Assembly: GCA_012521675.1 (NCBI GenBank)
Contig: JAAYLU010000066.1
Location: 1 to 57,468, forward strand
Length of the DNA: 57,468 nt
Source of the DNA: Synergistaceae bacterium
GTDB lineage: Bacteria > Synergistota > Synergistia > Synergistales > Aminobacteriaceae
Direction: 5' to 3'
Of this stretch, positions 16,662 through 27,106 are shown piece after piece (the stretch's first letter is position 1; the number at the start of each line of letters is the position of its first letter). The position numbers and the translations under genes are program-made. Under the pieces are notes generated by a model. That model had not been told where the DNA came from. It searched no databases and saw nothing but the letters and a program-made list of their open reading frames with translations.

Positions 16662-18011
16662 ATGAGGTCAGAGATCGTCTCGCAGGAGGGAAACATCGTC
16701 TCCATCAAGCTGATCTTCGAGGCGGACGAGTTCGTCAAAGAGGTCGACAAGGCGGTTAAAACGCTCTCCTCCGAGGTGAACATAGCAGGCTTTCGCAAAG
16801 GACACGTTCCGCGCAAGGTCCTGGAGTTGCGGCTGGGCAAAAACGAGATCTACACGGAGGCTTTGGACGGGATGCTGTCGGAGGCGATCCGGCAGACCGT
16901 GAACGACTACGACCTGGACCTGATAGACGAGCCACAAGTTAAGATAGGCGACTTGGAGGAGGGCAGTCCTGTCGAAGTCGACGTTGTCTTCGAGGTCGTG
17001 CCCGAGGTCGTCCTGCCCGAGATATCCGAGATCACGGTGAAACGGCCCCCCGCCACAACGGACGAGGAGATGGTCTCCAATACCATAGAGGAACTCCGGA
17101 TGCAGAACGCCGTCGCCCTCCCTCTAGAAGAGGGAGCCGTGGATGAGGAGAACGTGGTCGAGATCGAGTATGTAACCACGGTTTTAAAGGATGACGGGCC
17201 GGCGGAGCCTCACGGACCGGAATCTGCGACGCTGGACCTGACCCAGCCGTCTGTTAGAAGGGAAATAAAAGAAGCCCTTCTCGGCGCGGAGACGGGCGAT
17301 ACCAGGACGACAGAGATAAGGGTCGAGGACGACTACCCGGACCCGGTCGTGGCGGGGCATATCGTCAGGTACGAGATGAAGGTGAAACAGATCGGCGCAA
17401 AGGTGCTTCCCGAGATGAAGCCGCTTTTCTTCGAGAAGATGCTCGGAGGCGAGTGCGAGACGGAGGATGAGTTCCGCGAGGGGATCAAGAAGAGGATCCT
17501 CGAGAGGGTCTCGGCGGAGCTGAACGCCAAGGCCGAGCTGGACGCGTTGCAGAGCGTGTCCGACCTCTCCACCGTGAATGTGCCGGAGACTCTTGTATTG
17601 CGCCAGATTACCGCGATGATTAAAGATGACGTGGAGAACCTTAGGCAGAGCCGCGACATTTCCCTTGAAGTGATGCTTGAAGAGTCAGGCATAAGCATGG
17701 AGGATTATGAGAAGAAGATTCGAGAACAGGCCGAGGTCATAGTGAAGCGCTCCCTCGTACTTGACAAGATCGCGGAGGAGAGAGGCGTAAGCGTGGAAAA
17801 GGAGGACTTCGAGGCAGAGATGCAGACTCTCGCCTCGTCCTACAATATCGACGCAAAAAGGCTTGTCGAGGGGCTGTACCGGGACGAGAAGAGGCTTATG
17901 GAGCTGGCCAACAGGATAAAATACAAGAAGACCATTAAAGAGATCATGGACACAGTCCGGATAGACGAGACGGTGGACACAGCAGAGACGTCGCAAAACG
18001 AACAGTCGTAA
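16662..18011 (+). CDS. tig: Trigger factor
   Basis: A 449-residue ribosome-associated chaperone with peptidyl-prolyl isomerase activity. The ATG at 16662 gives the family N-terminus MRSEIVSQEGN; AAAGGGG at 16644-16650 supports it. Residues about 1-115 are the ribosome-binding domain with the signature GFRKGHVPRKVL (residues 46-57). About 150-245 is the FKBP-like domain, and the rest is the helical C-terminal chaperone domain. It is followed after 20 bases by clpP, so folding and degradation genes share a transcript. The length is normal. Confidence 0.95.
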   Translation: MRSEIVSQEGNIVSIKLIFEADEFVKEVDKAVKTLSSEVNIAGFRKGHVPRKVLELRLGKNEIYTEALDGMLSEAIRQTVNDYDLDLIDEPQVKIGDLEEGSPVEVDVVFEVVPEVVLPEISEITVKRPPATTDEEMVSNTIEELRMQNAVALPLEEGAVDEENVVEIEYVTTVLKDDGPAEPHGPESATLDLTQPSVRREIKEALLGAETGDTRTTEIRVEDDYPDPVVAGHIVRYEMKVKQIGAKVLPEMKPLFFEKMLGGECETEDEFREGIKKRILERVSAELNAKAELDALQSVSDLSTVNVPETLVLRQITAMIKDDVENLRQSRDISLEVMLEESGISMEDYEKKIREQAEVIVKRSLVLDKIAEERGVSVEKEDFEAEMQTLASSYNIDAKRLVEGLYRDEKRLMELANRIKYKKTIKEIMDTVRIDETVDTAETSQNEQS

Positions 18012-18031
18012 TCCGGCAGGAGGTGTGAGAA

Positions 18032-18610
18032 TTGCTGGTACCCATGGTAGTTGAGCAAACCGGGCGAGGCGAGCGAGCCTACGATATCTACAGCCGCCTT
18101 CTGAAGGACAGGATCATATTCCTGGGGGATTCCATAAACGAGCACACGGGCAACCTGGTAGTCGCGCAGCTTCTCTTCCTGGAGAGCGAGGACCCGGACA
18201 AGGACATCAATCTATATATCAACAGCCCCGGGGGGTACGTATCGGCGGGGCTCGCGATATACGATACCATGCAGTACATAAAGAGCCCCGTGTGCACGAT
18301 CTGCATCGGTCAAGCGGCCAGCATGGGTGCACTTCTTCTCGCGGGAGGCACGAAGGGAAAGAGGTTCATCCTCCCGAACGCGCGCGTCATGATACATCAG
18401 CCGCTTGGAGGGGTTCAAGGACAGGCCACGGAGCTGGAGATTCACGCACGTGAAATACTGAAGCTTCGAGAGAAGCTGAATGATATACTTGTGAAACACA
18501 CGGGGCAGACGAGGAAGAAAGTACGAGCGGACACGGAGAGGGACTATTTTATGTCCTCCGAGGAGGCCGTAGAGTACGGGGTCGTCGATAAAATCATCCA
18601 ATCAAGATAG
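18032..18610 (+). CDS. clpP: ATP-dependent Clp protease proteolytic subunit
   Basis: A 192-residue serine protease subunit that forms the 14-mer chamber fed by ClpX. The catalytic triad is visible: Ser98 in GQAASMGA, His122 in MIHQPLGG and Asp171 in TERDYFM. The start is TTG at 18032, placed 6 bases after AGGAGGT; the ATG at 18044 would remove residues of the usual N-terminal loop. The next gene, clpX, encodes its unfoldase. Confidence 0.95.
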   Translation: MLVPMVVEQTGRGERAYDIYSRLLKDRIIFLGDSINEHTGNLVVAQLLFLESEDPDKDINLYINSPGGYVSAGLAIYDTMQYIKSPVCTICIGQAASMGALLLAGGTKGKRFILPNARVMIHQPLGGVQGQATELEIHAREILKLREKLNDILVKHTGQTRKKVRADTERDYFMSSEEAVEYGVVDKIIQSR

Positions 18611-18733
18611 TGCGTTTGCTCCAAACATGAGACACGAGTTTGTAAATAACGAAGAAACAGATCTGCGGGTATGTACGCTTCGGACATTCCCTTTGTTGTG
18701 TTATGAAGGAGAAAGTAGCAGGGAGGTATTTTA

Positions 18734-20038
18734 ATGTCCAAGTTCGACAATGGCGGCAGGGGATCCAAGGGAGAGGGCAGGAAGAACTCCTACAATGGCC
18801 GCTGTTCATTCTGCGGCAAGAGCCAGGAGGAAGTGCACAAGCTCATCGCCGGCCCAGGGGTGAACATCTGCGACGAGTGCGTCCACCTGTGCAATATGAT
18901 ACTGGTGGAGGAGAGCGAAGACCCCTCCAAGTCCAAGGTGGCCGAGCCCTTCTCTCTTGCCGAGGCCCCCAAGCCGAAGGAGATAAAGGAGTACCTCGAT
19001 CAGTACGTGATAGGACAGGAGCTGGCGAAGAAGGCCGTCTCGGTCGCGGTCTACAACCATTATAAAAGAGTAGGCAGCTTTGAGGCCAAGGATAACGACG
19101 TGGAGCTTCAGAAGAGCAACGTGCTGCTCATGGGGCCCACGGGATGCGGAAAGACCCTGATCGCTAGGACCTTGGCGAAAAAGCTCGACGTCCCGTTCGC
19201 GATGGCGGACGCGACGACCCTGACAGAGGCCGGCTACGTGGGAGAGGACGTGGAGAACATCCTCGTGAAGCTCCTGCAGGCCGCCGACTACGATGTCCAG
19301 GCCGCGCAGAGGGGCATAATCTATATTGACGAGATAGACAAGATCACCCGCAAGTCGGAGTCGGCCTCGATCACTAGGGACGTCTCCGGAGAGGGAGTTC
19401 AGCAGGCCCTGCTGAAGATCTTGGAGGGCACCCTGTCCAACGTCCCGCCGAAGGGAGGGAGGAAGCACCCCTACCAGGACTTCATCCAGATGGACACGAC
19501 GAACATCCTGTTCATCTGCGGAGGTGCTTTCGACGGCATAGAGGAGATCATCGGCCGGAGGGTTAACAAGAAGATGATCGGCTTCGGAGGCGACATCCTT
19601 GGCAAGCATGATGTGCGCCGCTACGAGATCATGAAGCAGATACAGCCGGACGACCTGATGGCGTTCGGATTCATCCCGGAGCTCGCCGGGAGGCTTCCCG
19701 TGATGATCCCGCTGGAGGAGCTTGACACGGACGCCCTTGTGCGCATACTGGTGGAGCCGAAGAACTCCCTTGTACGCCAGTACAGGAAGACCTTCTCGAT
19801 GGAGGGGGTGGACCTGGAGTTCACCCACGAGGCGCTTCTGAGCATCGCCTCGAAGGCCTCCAGCAAGAACACCGGCGCCAGGGGACTTAGGTCTATCCTG
19901 GAGAACCTTATGATGGACCTGATGTACGAGATACCATCGAGCAAGAAACCGGTGAGCAGGGTGATCATCACGAAAGAGGCCGTTGAAGACGGAATGCCGC
20001 CGGTCAAAGAGGAGAGCAAATCGGAGGAGGTCGCCTGA
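18734..20038 (+). CDS. clpX: ATP-dependent Clp protease ATP-binding subunit ClpX
   Basis: A 434-residue AAA+ unfoldase. The zinc-binding domain has C24, C27, C46 and C49 (CSFCGKS, NICDECV). Walker A is GPTGCGKT at 135-142, Walker [11 protein letters not shown], and the pore loop GYVGEDV is present. The segment with the ClpP-docking IGF loop reads KKMIGFGGD. It recognises tagged proteins and feeds them to ClpP. It is separated from clpP by 123 bases holding no clear terminator, and from lon by 4 bases. Confidence 0.96.
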   Translation: MSKFDNGGRGSKGEGRKNSYNGRCSFCGKSQEEVHKLIAGPGVNICDECVHLCNMILVEESEDPSKSKVAEPFSLAEAPKPKEIKEYLDQYVIGQELAKKAVSVAVYNHYKRVGSFEAKDNDVELQKSNVLLMGPTGCGKTLIARTLAKKLDVPFAMADATTLTEAGYVGEDVENILVKLLQAADYDVQAAQRGIIYIDEIDKITRKSESASITRDVSGEGVQQALLKILEGTLSNVPPKGGRKHPYQDFIQMDTTNILFICGGAFDGIEEIIGRRVNKKMIGFGGDILGKHDVRRYEIMKQIQPDDLMAFGFIPELAGRLPVMIPLEELDTDALVRILVEPKNSLVRQYRKTFSMEGVDLEFTHEALLSIASKASSKNTGARGLRSILENLMMDLMYEIPSSKKPVSRVIITKEAVEDGMPPVKEESKSEEVA

Positions 20039-20042
20039 AGTC

Positions 20043-22430
20043 ATGAAGGGGGAGAAAAAGAAGCAAGTGCACGACCCCGCGAACGACTCCGTCATGGAGG
20101 CGGAGCCAGTGGAGCCTCGCCGCTGCTACGTCCTTCCCGTAAGGGACATAGTGGTCTTCCCCGGCATAATCGCCCCGCTGTTCGTGGGGCGCCCTCGCTC
20201 GCTTAAAGCGATCGAGATGGCCATGCTGCAGGACAGGAACGTCCTAGTCGTGGCACAGAAGGAGATGCTGGACGACGACCCGCGGATCGAGGACCTGTAC
20301 ACGGTGGGAACAGTGTGCGGCATTCTGCAGATGGTCAGGATCCCGGACGGGACCACCAAGGTGTTGATAGAGGGCGTCGAGCGTGTCAAGGTCCTTTCCT
20401 ACGGAAGGGGCAGAGAGACGCTCGAGGCGGAGGTGGTCTCGCTGCCCTGGGAGGACGAGTACTCGCCGAACCTGGAGGCACTGAAGCGCAGCGTCCTCGA
20501 GCAGTTCGAGAAGTACGTGACCCTGCATCCGCGCATACCGGCGGAGGTCCTGATCTCCGTCATGAACGTCGATGATCCCCGCCAGATATCCGACCTGGTC
20601 GGGTCTCATCTGTCCATGAAGGTGGACAGGAAGCAGAAGCTGCTGGAGACAGTCAACCTCGAGAGGGCACTGAAATACCTTCTGAGGATCCTCCTCGAGG
20701 AGGTCGACATCCTCAAGCTTGAACACGCCATACAGGACAAGGTCCGGCAGGAGGTCGAGAGGGGGCACAAGGAGTACTACCTGCGCGAGCAGCTTAAAGT
20801 CATACAGGACGAGCTGGGGCAGGGCGAGAAGCCCTCTGAGATCGACGAGTTCAGGGAGAAGATCGAGGAGGCGGACATGCCGGAGGCGGCCTACAACAAG
20901 TCGCTTCACGAGCTGGACCGACTCTCCAAGATGCCGCTGATGTCCGCCGAGGCGACGGTCGTCCGGACCTATATAGACTGGCTGGTCTCCCTCCCCTGGA
21001 ACAAGGCCACCCCGGACAACCTGGACATCGACCGAGCTCGCAAGGTGCTCGACGACGACCACTACGGCCTCGAGAAGGTCAAGGAGCGCATCCTGGAGTA
21101 TTTGGCCGTGCGCAAGCTGGCCAAGGACAGGATGAGGGGTCAGGTGCTGTGCTTCGTCGGACCCCCGGGAGTCGGCAAGACGTCGCTGGGCAAGTCGATA
21201 GCCAAGGCGCTTGAGCGCAAGTTCGTGAACATGTCGCTTGGGGGCATGCGCGACGAGGCGGAGATCAGGGGCCATAGAAGGACGTATGTCGGGGCGATGC
21301 CAGGCCGCATCCTTCAGAAGATCCGCCAAGCCGGAGCGATGAACCCGGTTCTTCTGATGGACGAGATCGACAAGCTCGGACAGGATTTCCGAGGAGATCC
21401 CGCCGCCGCCCTGCTCGAGGTGCTGGACCCGGAGCAGAACAGCGCTTTCACGGACCACTTCATGGAGGTCCCGTTCGATCTGCACAACGTGATCTTCATC
21501 ACCACCGCGAACGTAGTTCACACCATCCCCAAGCCCCTTCTTGACAGGATGGAGGTCATCAAGATCCCCGGGTACGTCTGGCAGGAGAAGAAGATGATAG
21601 CAAAAAAGCACCTCTTCCCCAGGATCCTGAAGGAGCACGGACTGACCTCGAGGCAGCTGACCATAACTACGGGCGGCTTGGAGCGCATAATCAGCGACTA
21701 CACGAGGGAGGCAGGAGTGAGGGGCCTGGAGAGGGAGCTGGCCAAGATATGCCGCAAGGTGGCCAGGCGAATAGTCGAGGACGGGAAAGTCATGGAAAAG
21801 AGGCTTTCGATCGGAGTGAGGCGCCTGAAGGACTATCTAGGGCCCCCTAAGCTGCACGATCCCAGGCTTCCCACGGACAAGGAGGTAGGCTCCGTCGTCG
21901 GGCTGGCCTGGACGGAGACGGGCGGGGACGTGCTCGTGATAGAGGCGGCGACGATGAAGGGCAAGGGAGAGGTCACCCTGACCGGGAACCTTGGGTCGAT
22001 CATGCAGGAGTCCGCGCAGACGGCGATAGGATTCCTCCGCTCGAGCGCGGACAAGTTCGGCATCGGCGATGTTGACTGGAAGAACATCGACGTTCACCTG
22101 CACGTGCCAGAGGGCGCCATTCCGAAGGACGGTCCCTCGGCGGGGATAACCATGGCAGTGGCGATCCTGTCGGCGGTCAGGAACAGCCCCGTGCTGCCGG
22201 ACATCGCCATGACGGGGGAGGTCTCCCTGCAGGGAAAGGTCCTCCCTGTGGGAGGCATAAGGGACAAGATACTGGCCGCAAAGAGACAGGGAGTCAGCAA
22301 TATCATCATCCCGCTCGCCAACAAGCTCGACGTCGAGGAGATCCCGGACTGGTCGAGGGACGGGATCAGCTTCCACTACGTGGACAGGGTGGAGAATGTC
22401 TTCGACAGGGCGCTCGAGGGGACGTCGTAG
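20043..22430 (+). CDS. lon: ATP-dependent protease La (Lon)
   Basis: A 795-residue cytosolic AAA+ protease. The N-terminal substrate-binding domain (YVLPVRDIVVFPG, about 30-230) is followed by a coiled-coil region, Walker A GPPGVGKTS near 372, Walker B PVLLMDEIDKLG and the S16 protease domain, with the Ser-Lys dyad in KDGPSAGITM (about 696) and GIRDKILAAKRQG (about 739). The start at 20043 keeps the gene 4 bases after clpX; upstream in-frame starts lie inside clpX. It degrades misfolded and regulatory proteins. The downstream engB is a common partner. Confidence 0.95.
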   Translation: MKGEKKKQVHDPANDSVMEAEPVEPRRCYVLPVRDIVVFPGIIAPLFVGRPRSLKAIEMAMLQDRNVLVVAQKEMLDDDPRIEDLYTVGTVCGILQMVRIPDGTTKVLIEGVERVKVLSYGRGRETLEAEVVSLPWEDEYSPNLEALKRSVLEQFEKYVTLHPRIPAEVLISVMNVDDPRQISDLVGSHLSMKVDRKQKLLETVNLERALKYLLRILLEEVDILKLEHAIQDKVRQEVERGHKEYYLREQLKVIQDELGQGEKPSEIDEFREKIEEADMPEAAYNKSLHELDRLSKMPLMSAEATVVRTYIDWLVSLPWNKATPDNLDIDRARKVLDDDHYGLEKVKERILEYLAVRKLAKDRMRGQVLCFVGPPGVGKTSLGKSIAKALERKFVNMSLGGMRDEAEIRGHRRTYVGAMPGRILQKIRQAGAMNPVLLMDEIDKLGQDFRGDPAAALLEVLDPEQNSAFTDHFMEVPFDLHNVIFITTANVVHTIPKPLLDRMEVIKIPGYVWQEKKMIAKKHLFPRILKEHGLTSRQLTITTGGLERIISDYTREAGVRGLERELAKICRKVARRIVEDGKVMEKRLSIGVRRLKDYLGPPKLHDPRLPTDKEVGSVVGLAWTETGGDVLVIEAATMKGKGEVTLTGNLGSIMQESAQTAIGFLRSSADKFGIGDVDWKNIDVHLHVPEGAIPKDGPSAGITMAVAILSAVRNSPVLPDIAMTGEVSLQGKVLPVGGIRDKILAAKRQGVSNIIIPLANKLDVEEIPDWSRDGISFHYVDRVENVFDRALEGTS

Positions 22431-22433
22431 GCC

Positions 22434-23033
22434 ATGCCCGGATGGAGGGCATCCTACGAGTGCTCCTCGTTCAAGACCGATCAGCTCCCGGCAGGAGGAG
22501 TAAGCGAGATCGCGGTCGCCGGGCGCTCGAACGTCGGCAAGTCCTCTCTGATCAACAAACTTTTGGGTGCGCGCCTGGCTCACGTCGGCGCCACGCCGGG
22601 GAAGACCAGGAGCATAAACTTCTTCCTGGTCGAACGTGACGGGGCGCCCGCATTCAGACTGGTCGACCTTCCAGGCTTCGGCTACGCCTCCAGAAGCAAG
22701 AGCGAACGCGACCAGTGGGCGCGCCTGGTGGGGGCCTACACGGCCGGGCGTGAGAACCTCGTGCTCATCCTGCACCTCGTGGATTTCAGGCACGGCCTTT
22801 TGAAAAACGACATCGCCCTCAGGGAATGGCTGGACGGGGTCGGGATCCCCGGGCTCGTTGTCTTCACGAAAGGAGACAAGATCTCTAGAGGAAGGCATAA
22901 GTCCACGCGAAACGCATACATACGAAGCGGATTGAAATCCGTGGACATGCCCATAATAACCTCAAGCAAGGACGGCACCGGAGTGGGCGAGCTGAGGCTG
23001 TTCATCGAATCGTATCTCGCAATGCCGGATTGA
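22434..23033 (+). CDS. engB: Ribosome-assembly GTPase EngB/YsxC/YihA
   Basis: A 199-residue TRAFAC-class GTPase needed for large ribosomal subunit assembly. G1 is GRSNVGKSS (30-38), G2 includes TPGKT, G3 DLPGFGYA, G4 TKGD and G5 SSKDG. It begins 3 bases after lon. Its length matches the family. Confidence 0.95.
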   Translation: MPGWRASYECSSFKTDQLPAGGVSEIAVAGRSNVGKSSLINKLLGARLAHVGATPGKTRSINFFLVERDGAPAFRLVDLPGFGYASRSKSERDQWARLVGAYTAGRENLVLILHLVDFRHGLLKNDIALREWLDGVGIPGLVVFTKGDKISRGRHKSTRNAYIRSGLKSVDMPIITSSKDGTGVGELRLFIESYLAMPD

Positions 23034-23092
23034 ACCGCCGGCCTGTTGCGCTTTTTTTGGTCTGTTATTCATCAACGGAGGTGGATCATTTT

Positions 23093-25759
23093 ATGGCAGG
23101 CATTGTGGAGTCAATGGCGAAGTCGTACTCCCCGGAACCTATCGAGGATAAGTGGTACAAAGAATGGATGGACTCCGGGCTCTTCGACGCACCCGAGAGC
23201 GGGGACGGCGAGGCCTTTTCCATAGTCATTCCCCCGCCGAACGTCACTGGCTCCCTTCACATGGGGCACGCCTTCAACCACACCTTCCAGGACATCATCT
23301 GTCGCTTCAAGCGCATGAGGGGCTGCAACGTGCTCTGGCTGCCGGGCACCGATCACGCCGGAATAGCCACGCAGAACGTGGTGGAGCGCAGGCTTGCGGA
23401 GGAGGGGAAGTCGCGCCACGACCTAGGCCGAGAGGAGTTCATCCGAAGGGTGTGGGAGTGGAAGGAGGAGTTCGGAGGGCGCATAACAAGCCAGATGAAG
23501 AAGCTCGGCGACTCATGCGACTGGAGCAGGGAGCGCTTCACCCTGGACGAGGGGCTTTCAAGGGCCGTACGTTCGGTCTTTGTAAAACTCTACAAAAAAG
23601 ATCTTATATATAAGGGGAAATACATAGTCAACTGGTGCTCCCGCTGCCACACGGCTCTGTCCGACATCGAGGTGGAGCACGAGGAGCAGGAGGGAAGGCT
23701 GTACCACGTCGCCTACCCGTTGGAGGACGGTACGGGCAGCGTGGTAGTGGCGACGACCCGCCCGGAGACAATCTGGGGGGACGTGGCGATCGCCGTGCAT
23801 CCTAGGTCGGAGAAGAGCACCCTGGCCGGAAAGAGGGTCAGGGTCCCGCTGGGCGGCAGAATAGTTCCGGTCATAGAGGACGCGATGGTCGATCCGGAGT
23901 TCGGCACTGGATGCGTCAAGATAACCCCGGCGCACGACCCGAACGACTTTCTCGTGGGTCAGCGCCACAATCTGGAACAGGTCCAGGTGATAGACGAGCA
24001 CGGCTTCATGAACTCGAACGCCCCCGGCTACGAGGGGCTGAACATCAACGAGGCGAGGAAGAGGGCCGTCGAGGAGCTGACGGCCTCCGGGGCTCTGGTC
24101 AAAACCGAGGAGATGCGGCACTCGATCGGCTGTTGCTATCGCTGCGCCACGACCGTGGAGCCCTACCTGTCAGAACAGTGGTTCGTCAGGGCGGGGCCGC
24201 TGGCCGAGGCGGGGATAAAGGCTGTCAAGGAGGGCAAGATCAGGTTCGTCCCCGACCAGTGGGAGAAGGTCTACTTCCAGTGGATGGAGAACATACGCGA
24301 CTGGTGCATATCGCGCCAGCTCTGGTGGGGACACAGGATCCCGGCCTGGACCTGCGAGGAGTGCGGTCACGTGACTGTCTCCGAGGAGAACCCGACGTCC
24401 TGTGAGAAGTGCGGAAGCGACAGGATAGTCCAGGACGAGGACGTGCTGGACACTTGGTTCAGCAGTGCACTGTGGCCCTTTTCGACCCTCGGATGGCCGG
24501 AGGAGACGAAGGATCTGTCTCGCTTCTATCCCACCTCCCTGCTTGTCACGGCGTTCGACATCATCTTCTTCTGGGTGGCCAGGATGATAATGATGGGGCT
24601 GGAATTCATGGGAGAAATCCCCTTCCATGACGTCTACATCCACGCGCTCATACGGGACGAGAAGGGACGAAAAATGAGCAAGTCGAGCGGGAACGTCATA
24701 GACCCGCTGGACATGATAGAGAAGTACGGGGCGGACGCGCTGAGGATGACGCTGGCCGCCCTCACGGTGCAGGGGCGCGACATACTGCTGAGCACCGGCA
24801 AGATAGAGATTTACAGGCTCTTCATGAACAAGATCTGGAACGCCTCCCGCTTTGCACTGATGAACCTGGAGGACCTGCCGAAGGACACCGTACTGGCAAA
24901 GGCCACCGAGCTGAAGCTGCACGACAGGTGGATACTGACCAGGTCCGCCCAAGTCACGGAGGAGACCACCCGGCTCCTGGAGTCCTACAACATAGGCGAG
25001 GCGGCGAGGCTGCTGTACGACTTCGTCTGGGGGGACCTGTGCGACTGGTACCTGGAGCTGTCCAAGCCCGCGCTGAAAGGAGCGGAGGGGGAGGAACGGA
25101 GAAGGTCCACTCAGCTCGTGCTTCGATCCGTATTCAGAGACGCCCTGCTGCTTCTGCACCCGTTCATCCCGTTCCTGACCGAGGAGCTGTGGCTGATCTT
25201 CGACTATGACGGCGGGGTCCTCATGGAGCGTCACGAGTGGCCCGCGGGAGACCTGCCCCGTCACCCGGAGTCCGTCGGCAGGATGACCCTCTTCCAGGAG
25301 GTGGTCCGCTCGTTGCGGAACCTCAGGGCGGAGGCCGGGGTCAATCCACAGGGATATGTCGGCAGAGCCGTGGTCCAGTGCGACGAAGGGGAGGCCCTGT
25401 CGCTTCTCCTTGAAGAGACCAAACCCCTCATGCAGGAATTGACCAGGATCCGCGAGATCGCCCAGGCACAGCCATCGTCGGACAAGCCTGCCGGAGCACT
25501 CTCCTCCCAGGTCACCGGCGGAGAGATCAGCCTGATCGTCGGCGACGTGCTTGACATAGACGCGGAGATCGAACGGCTTTCGTCGGAGATCGCCTCGTTG
25601 AAAAAGAGCATTGACGCGAGCATGGGCAAGCTCAGGAACCAGGACTTCGTCGGAAGGGCCCCGGCCGAGATAGTGGAGAAGGAGCGAGAGAGACTTGAGG
25701 AGAGCGAGGCGAGGCTTCGCAGGGTGCACGAGAACATAGAGAGCTTGAAAAGAGCGTAG
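23093..25759 (+). CDS. valS: Valyl-tRNA synthetase
   Basis: An 888-residue class I synthetase that charges tRNA-Val and edits Thr. HMGH (GSLHMGHAFNHT, about residue 54-57) and KMSKS (about 526-530) form the active site. The editing domain sits between (WGDVAIAVHP, GTGCVKITPAHDPNDF). A zinc-like CEECG...CEKCG lies near 424-443, and a C-terminal coiled-coil arm (about 820-888) ends the chain. The start at 23093 follows CGGAGGTGG; an upstream TTG at 23030 lacks such a site. Confidence 0.96.
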   Translation: MAGIVESMAKSYSPEPIEDKWYKEWMDSGLFDAPESGDGEAFSIVIPPPNVTGSLHMGHAFNHTFQDIICRFKRMRGCNVLWLPGTDHAGIATQNVVERRLAEEGKSRHDLGREEFIRRVWEWKEEFGGRITSQMKKLGDSCDWSRERFTLDEGLSRAVRSVFVKLYKKDLIYKGKYIVNWCSRCHTALSDIEVEHEEQEGRLYHVAYPLEDGTGSVVVATTRPETIWGDVAIAVHPRSEKSTLAGKRVRVPLGGRIVPVIEDAMVDPEFGTGCVKITPAHDPNDFLVGQRHNLEQVQVIDEHGFMNSNAPGYEGLNINEARKRAVEELTASGALVKTEEMRHSIGCCYRCATTVEPYLSEQWFVRAGPLAEAGIKAVKEGKIRFVPDQWEKVYFQWMENIRDWCISRQLWWGHRIPAWTCEECGHVTVSEENPTSCEKCGSDRIVQDEDVLDTWFSSALWPFSTLGWPEETKDLSRFYPTSLLVTAFDIIFFWVARMIMMGLEFMGEIPFHDVYIHALIRDEKGRKMSKSSGNVIDPLDMIEKYGADALRMTLAALTVQGRDILLSTGKIEIYRLFMNKIWNASRFALMNLEDLPKDTVLAKATELKLHDRWILTRSAQVTEETTRLLESYNIGEAARLLYDFVWGDLCDWYLELSKPALKGAEGEERRRSTQLVLRSVFRDALLLLHPFIPFLTEELWLIFDYDGGVLMERHEWPAGDLPRHPESVGRMTLFQEVVRSLRNLRAEAGVNPQGYVGRAVVQCDEGEALSLLLEETKPLMQELTRIREIAQAQPSSDKPAGALSSQVTGGEISLIVGDVLDIDAEIERLSSEIASLKKSIDASMGKLRNQDFVGRAPAEIVEKERERLEESEARLRRVHENIESLKRA

Positions 25760-25762
25760 AGG

Positions 25763-27106
25763 ATGAACGGCGGGATAACAAGCTTCGAGGAGCTTGAGGA
25801 GTTCTTTATGCGCCTGTCGAGCCAAGGAATCCGCCCGGGGCTCGACAGGATAGGACGTTTGCTAGGGCTCGTCGGGAATCCCGAGGCCCGGTTCCCCTCC
25901 GTGCATATAGTCGGGACCAACGGCAAGGGGTCCACCGCGGCCTTCCTCGAGAGCATCCTCAGGGCGTCCGGCCGAGCCACGGCGATGTACACGAGCCCGC
26001 ACCTGGAATCCCCCTCGGAGCGACTTCTGCTGATGGGAGAGCCGGCCCCGCTGGACGATTGGACAATGGCTGCCAACGACCTGGCCGAGGCGATGAAGTC
26101 GGACCCGGTGCTGGCCGACGACCCTCCGTCCTTCTTCGAAGTCGTGACAGCGGCGGCCTTTTTGATCTGCGCCCGGATCGAAGTAGGCATAGCCGTCGTG
26201 GAGGCAGGGCTAGGAGGGCGGCTGGATGCAACCAACCTGCTGAAGGACGTCCGGCTGACGATTATCACGTCTATCTCCATGGATCACACTGAGTACCTTG
26301 GCGGCACGATCGAACAGGTGGCGGGGGAGAAGTTCGCCGTGATGCGCGAAGGCAAGCCTGCCCTTTTCTCCGGGGAACCTGACTCTCTCGTGCCCCTGTT
26401 CCTCGAGACGGCCGCCTCCCGCGACGCCGATCCGCTGCTGCTGAGGGAGCTCTGCTCCGTGGACGGCGTGGAGCGCTCCGCTGACTCCCTCTCATTTATA
26501 TACAGCTCGCCCCGCCTCATCGGCTCGAACGAGATTCGCCTCGAGACGGGACTAATGGGCGCCTACCAGGTGGAGAACTGTGCAATGGCGGTCACAGGCG
26601 CGATGCTTCTGTCGAGGACATTTCCCTGTATATCGAACGCGACCGTGCGGGAGGGAGTTCGGACCGCTGCCTGGCCCGGCAGGTTCGAGAGGGTGCTCTC
26701 GAACCCGGACGTAATTCTCGACGGCGCTCACAACCCGGGGGGCATTAGGAGGCTGGTCGAGGACCTCTCCTCCCTTTACGCCGGGAAGAGGATCGGGATC
26801 GTCTACGGCAGCATGAGCGACAAACAGTACGCGGAATCCCTGGCCATGCTGCGGGAGGCCGCGAAAACTCTCTACTGCGTACCGGTGCCGGAAAACAGCA
26901 GGGGCGCCTCGCTGAGGATGCTGGCGGACGCGGCCAGGGCGGCTGGATGGAGGGATGGCGAGATCTTCATCTACGATGACCCGCTCGAGGCGATCCGAGA
27001 GGCTCGAAGCTCGAATGACCTGACGGTCTGCTGCGGAAGCCTCTACCTCGTCGGCTACGTCAGGCACCGGCTTTTAGAGATGTCGATGGGAGAGAGCCGG
27101 GGATGA
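25763..27106 (+). CDS. folC: Folylpolyglutamate synthase / dihydrofolate synthase
   Basis: A 447-residue Mur-ligase-family enzyme that adds glutamate to dihydropteroate or tetrahydrofolate. The P-loop is VGTNGKGSTAAF (about 48-59), TSPHLESPSERL is the family segment after it, and EAGLGGRLDATN is the second diagnostic motif. ILDGAHNPGGI lies in the C-terminal domain. It sits 3 bases after valS, a very common pairing, and overlaps the next gene by ATGA. Confidence 0.93.
   Translation: MNGGITSFEELEEFFMRLSSQGIRPGLDRIGRLLGLVGNPEARFPSVHIVGTNGKGSTAAFLESILRASGRATAMYTSPHLESPSERLLLMGEPAPLDDWTMAANDLAEAMKSDPVLADDPPSFFEVVTAAAFLICARIEVGIAVVEAGLGGRLDATNLLKDVRLTIITSISMDHTEYLGGTIEQVAGEKFAVMREGKPALFSGEPDSLVPLFLETAASRDADPLLLRELCSVDGVERSADSLSFIYSSPRLIGSNEIRLETGLMGAYQVENCAMAVTGAMLLSRTFPCISNATVREGVRTAAWPGRFERVLSNPDVILDGAHNPGGIRRLVEDLSSLYAGKRIGIVYGSMSDKQYAESLAMLREAAKTLYCVPVPENSRGASLRMLADAARAAGWRDGEIFIYDDPLEAIREARSSNDLTVCCGSLYLVGYVRHRLLEMSMGESRG

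Noticed and set aside
20244-21638. 464-codon open frame on the - strand
   Set aside because: Opposite lon; composition is that of an antisense shadow.
24170-25825. 551-codon open frame on the - strand
   Set aside because: Opposite valS, whose HIGH and KMSKS motifs fix the coding strand.
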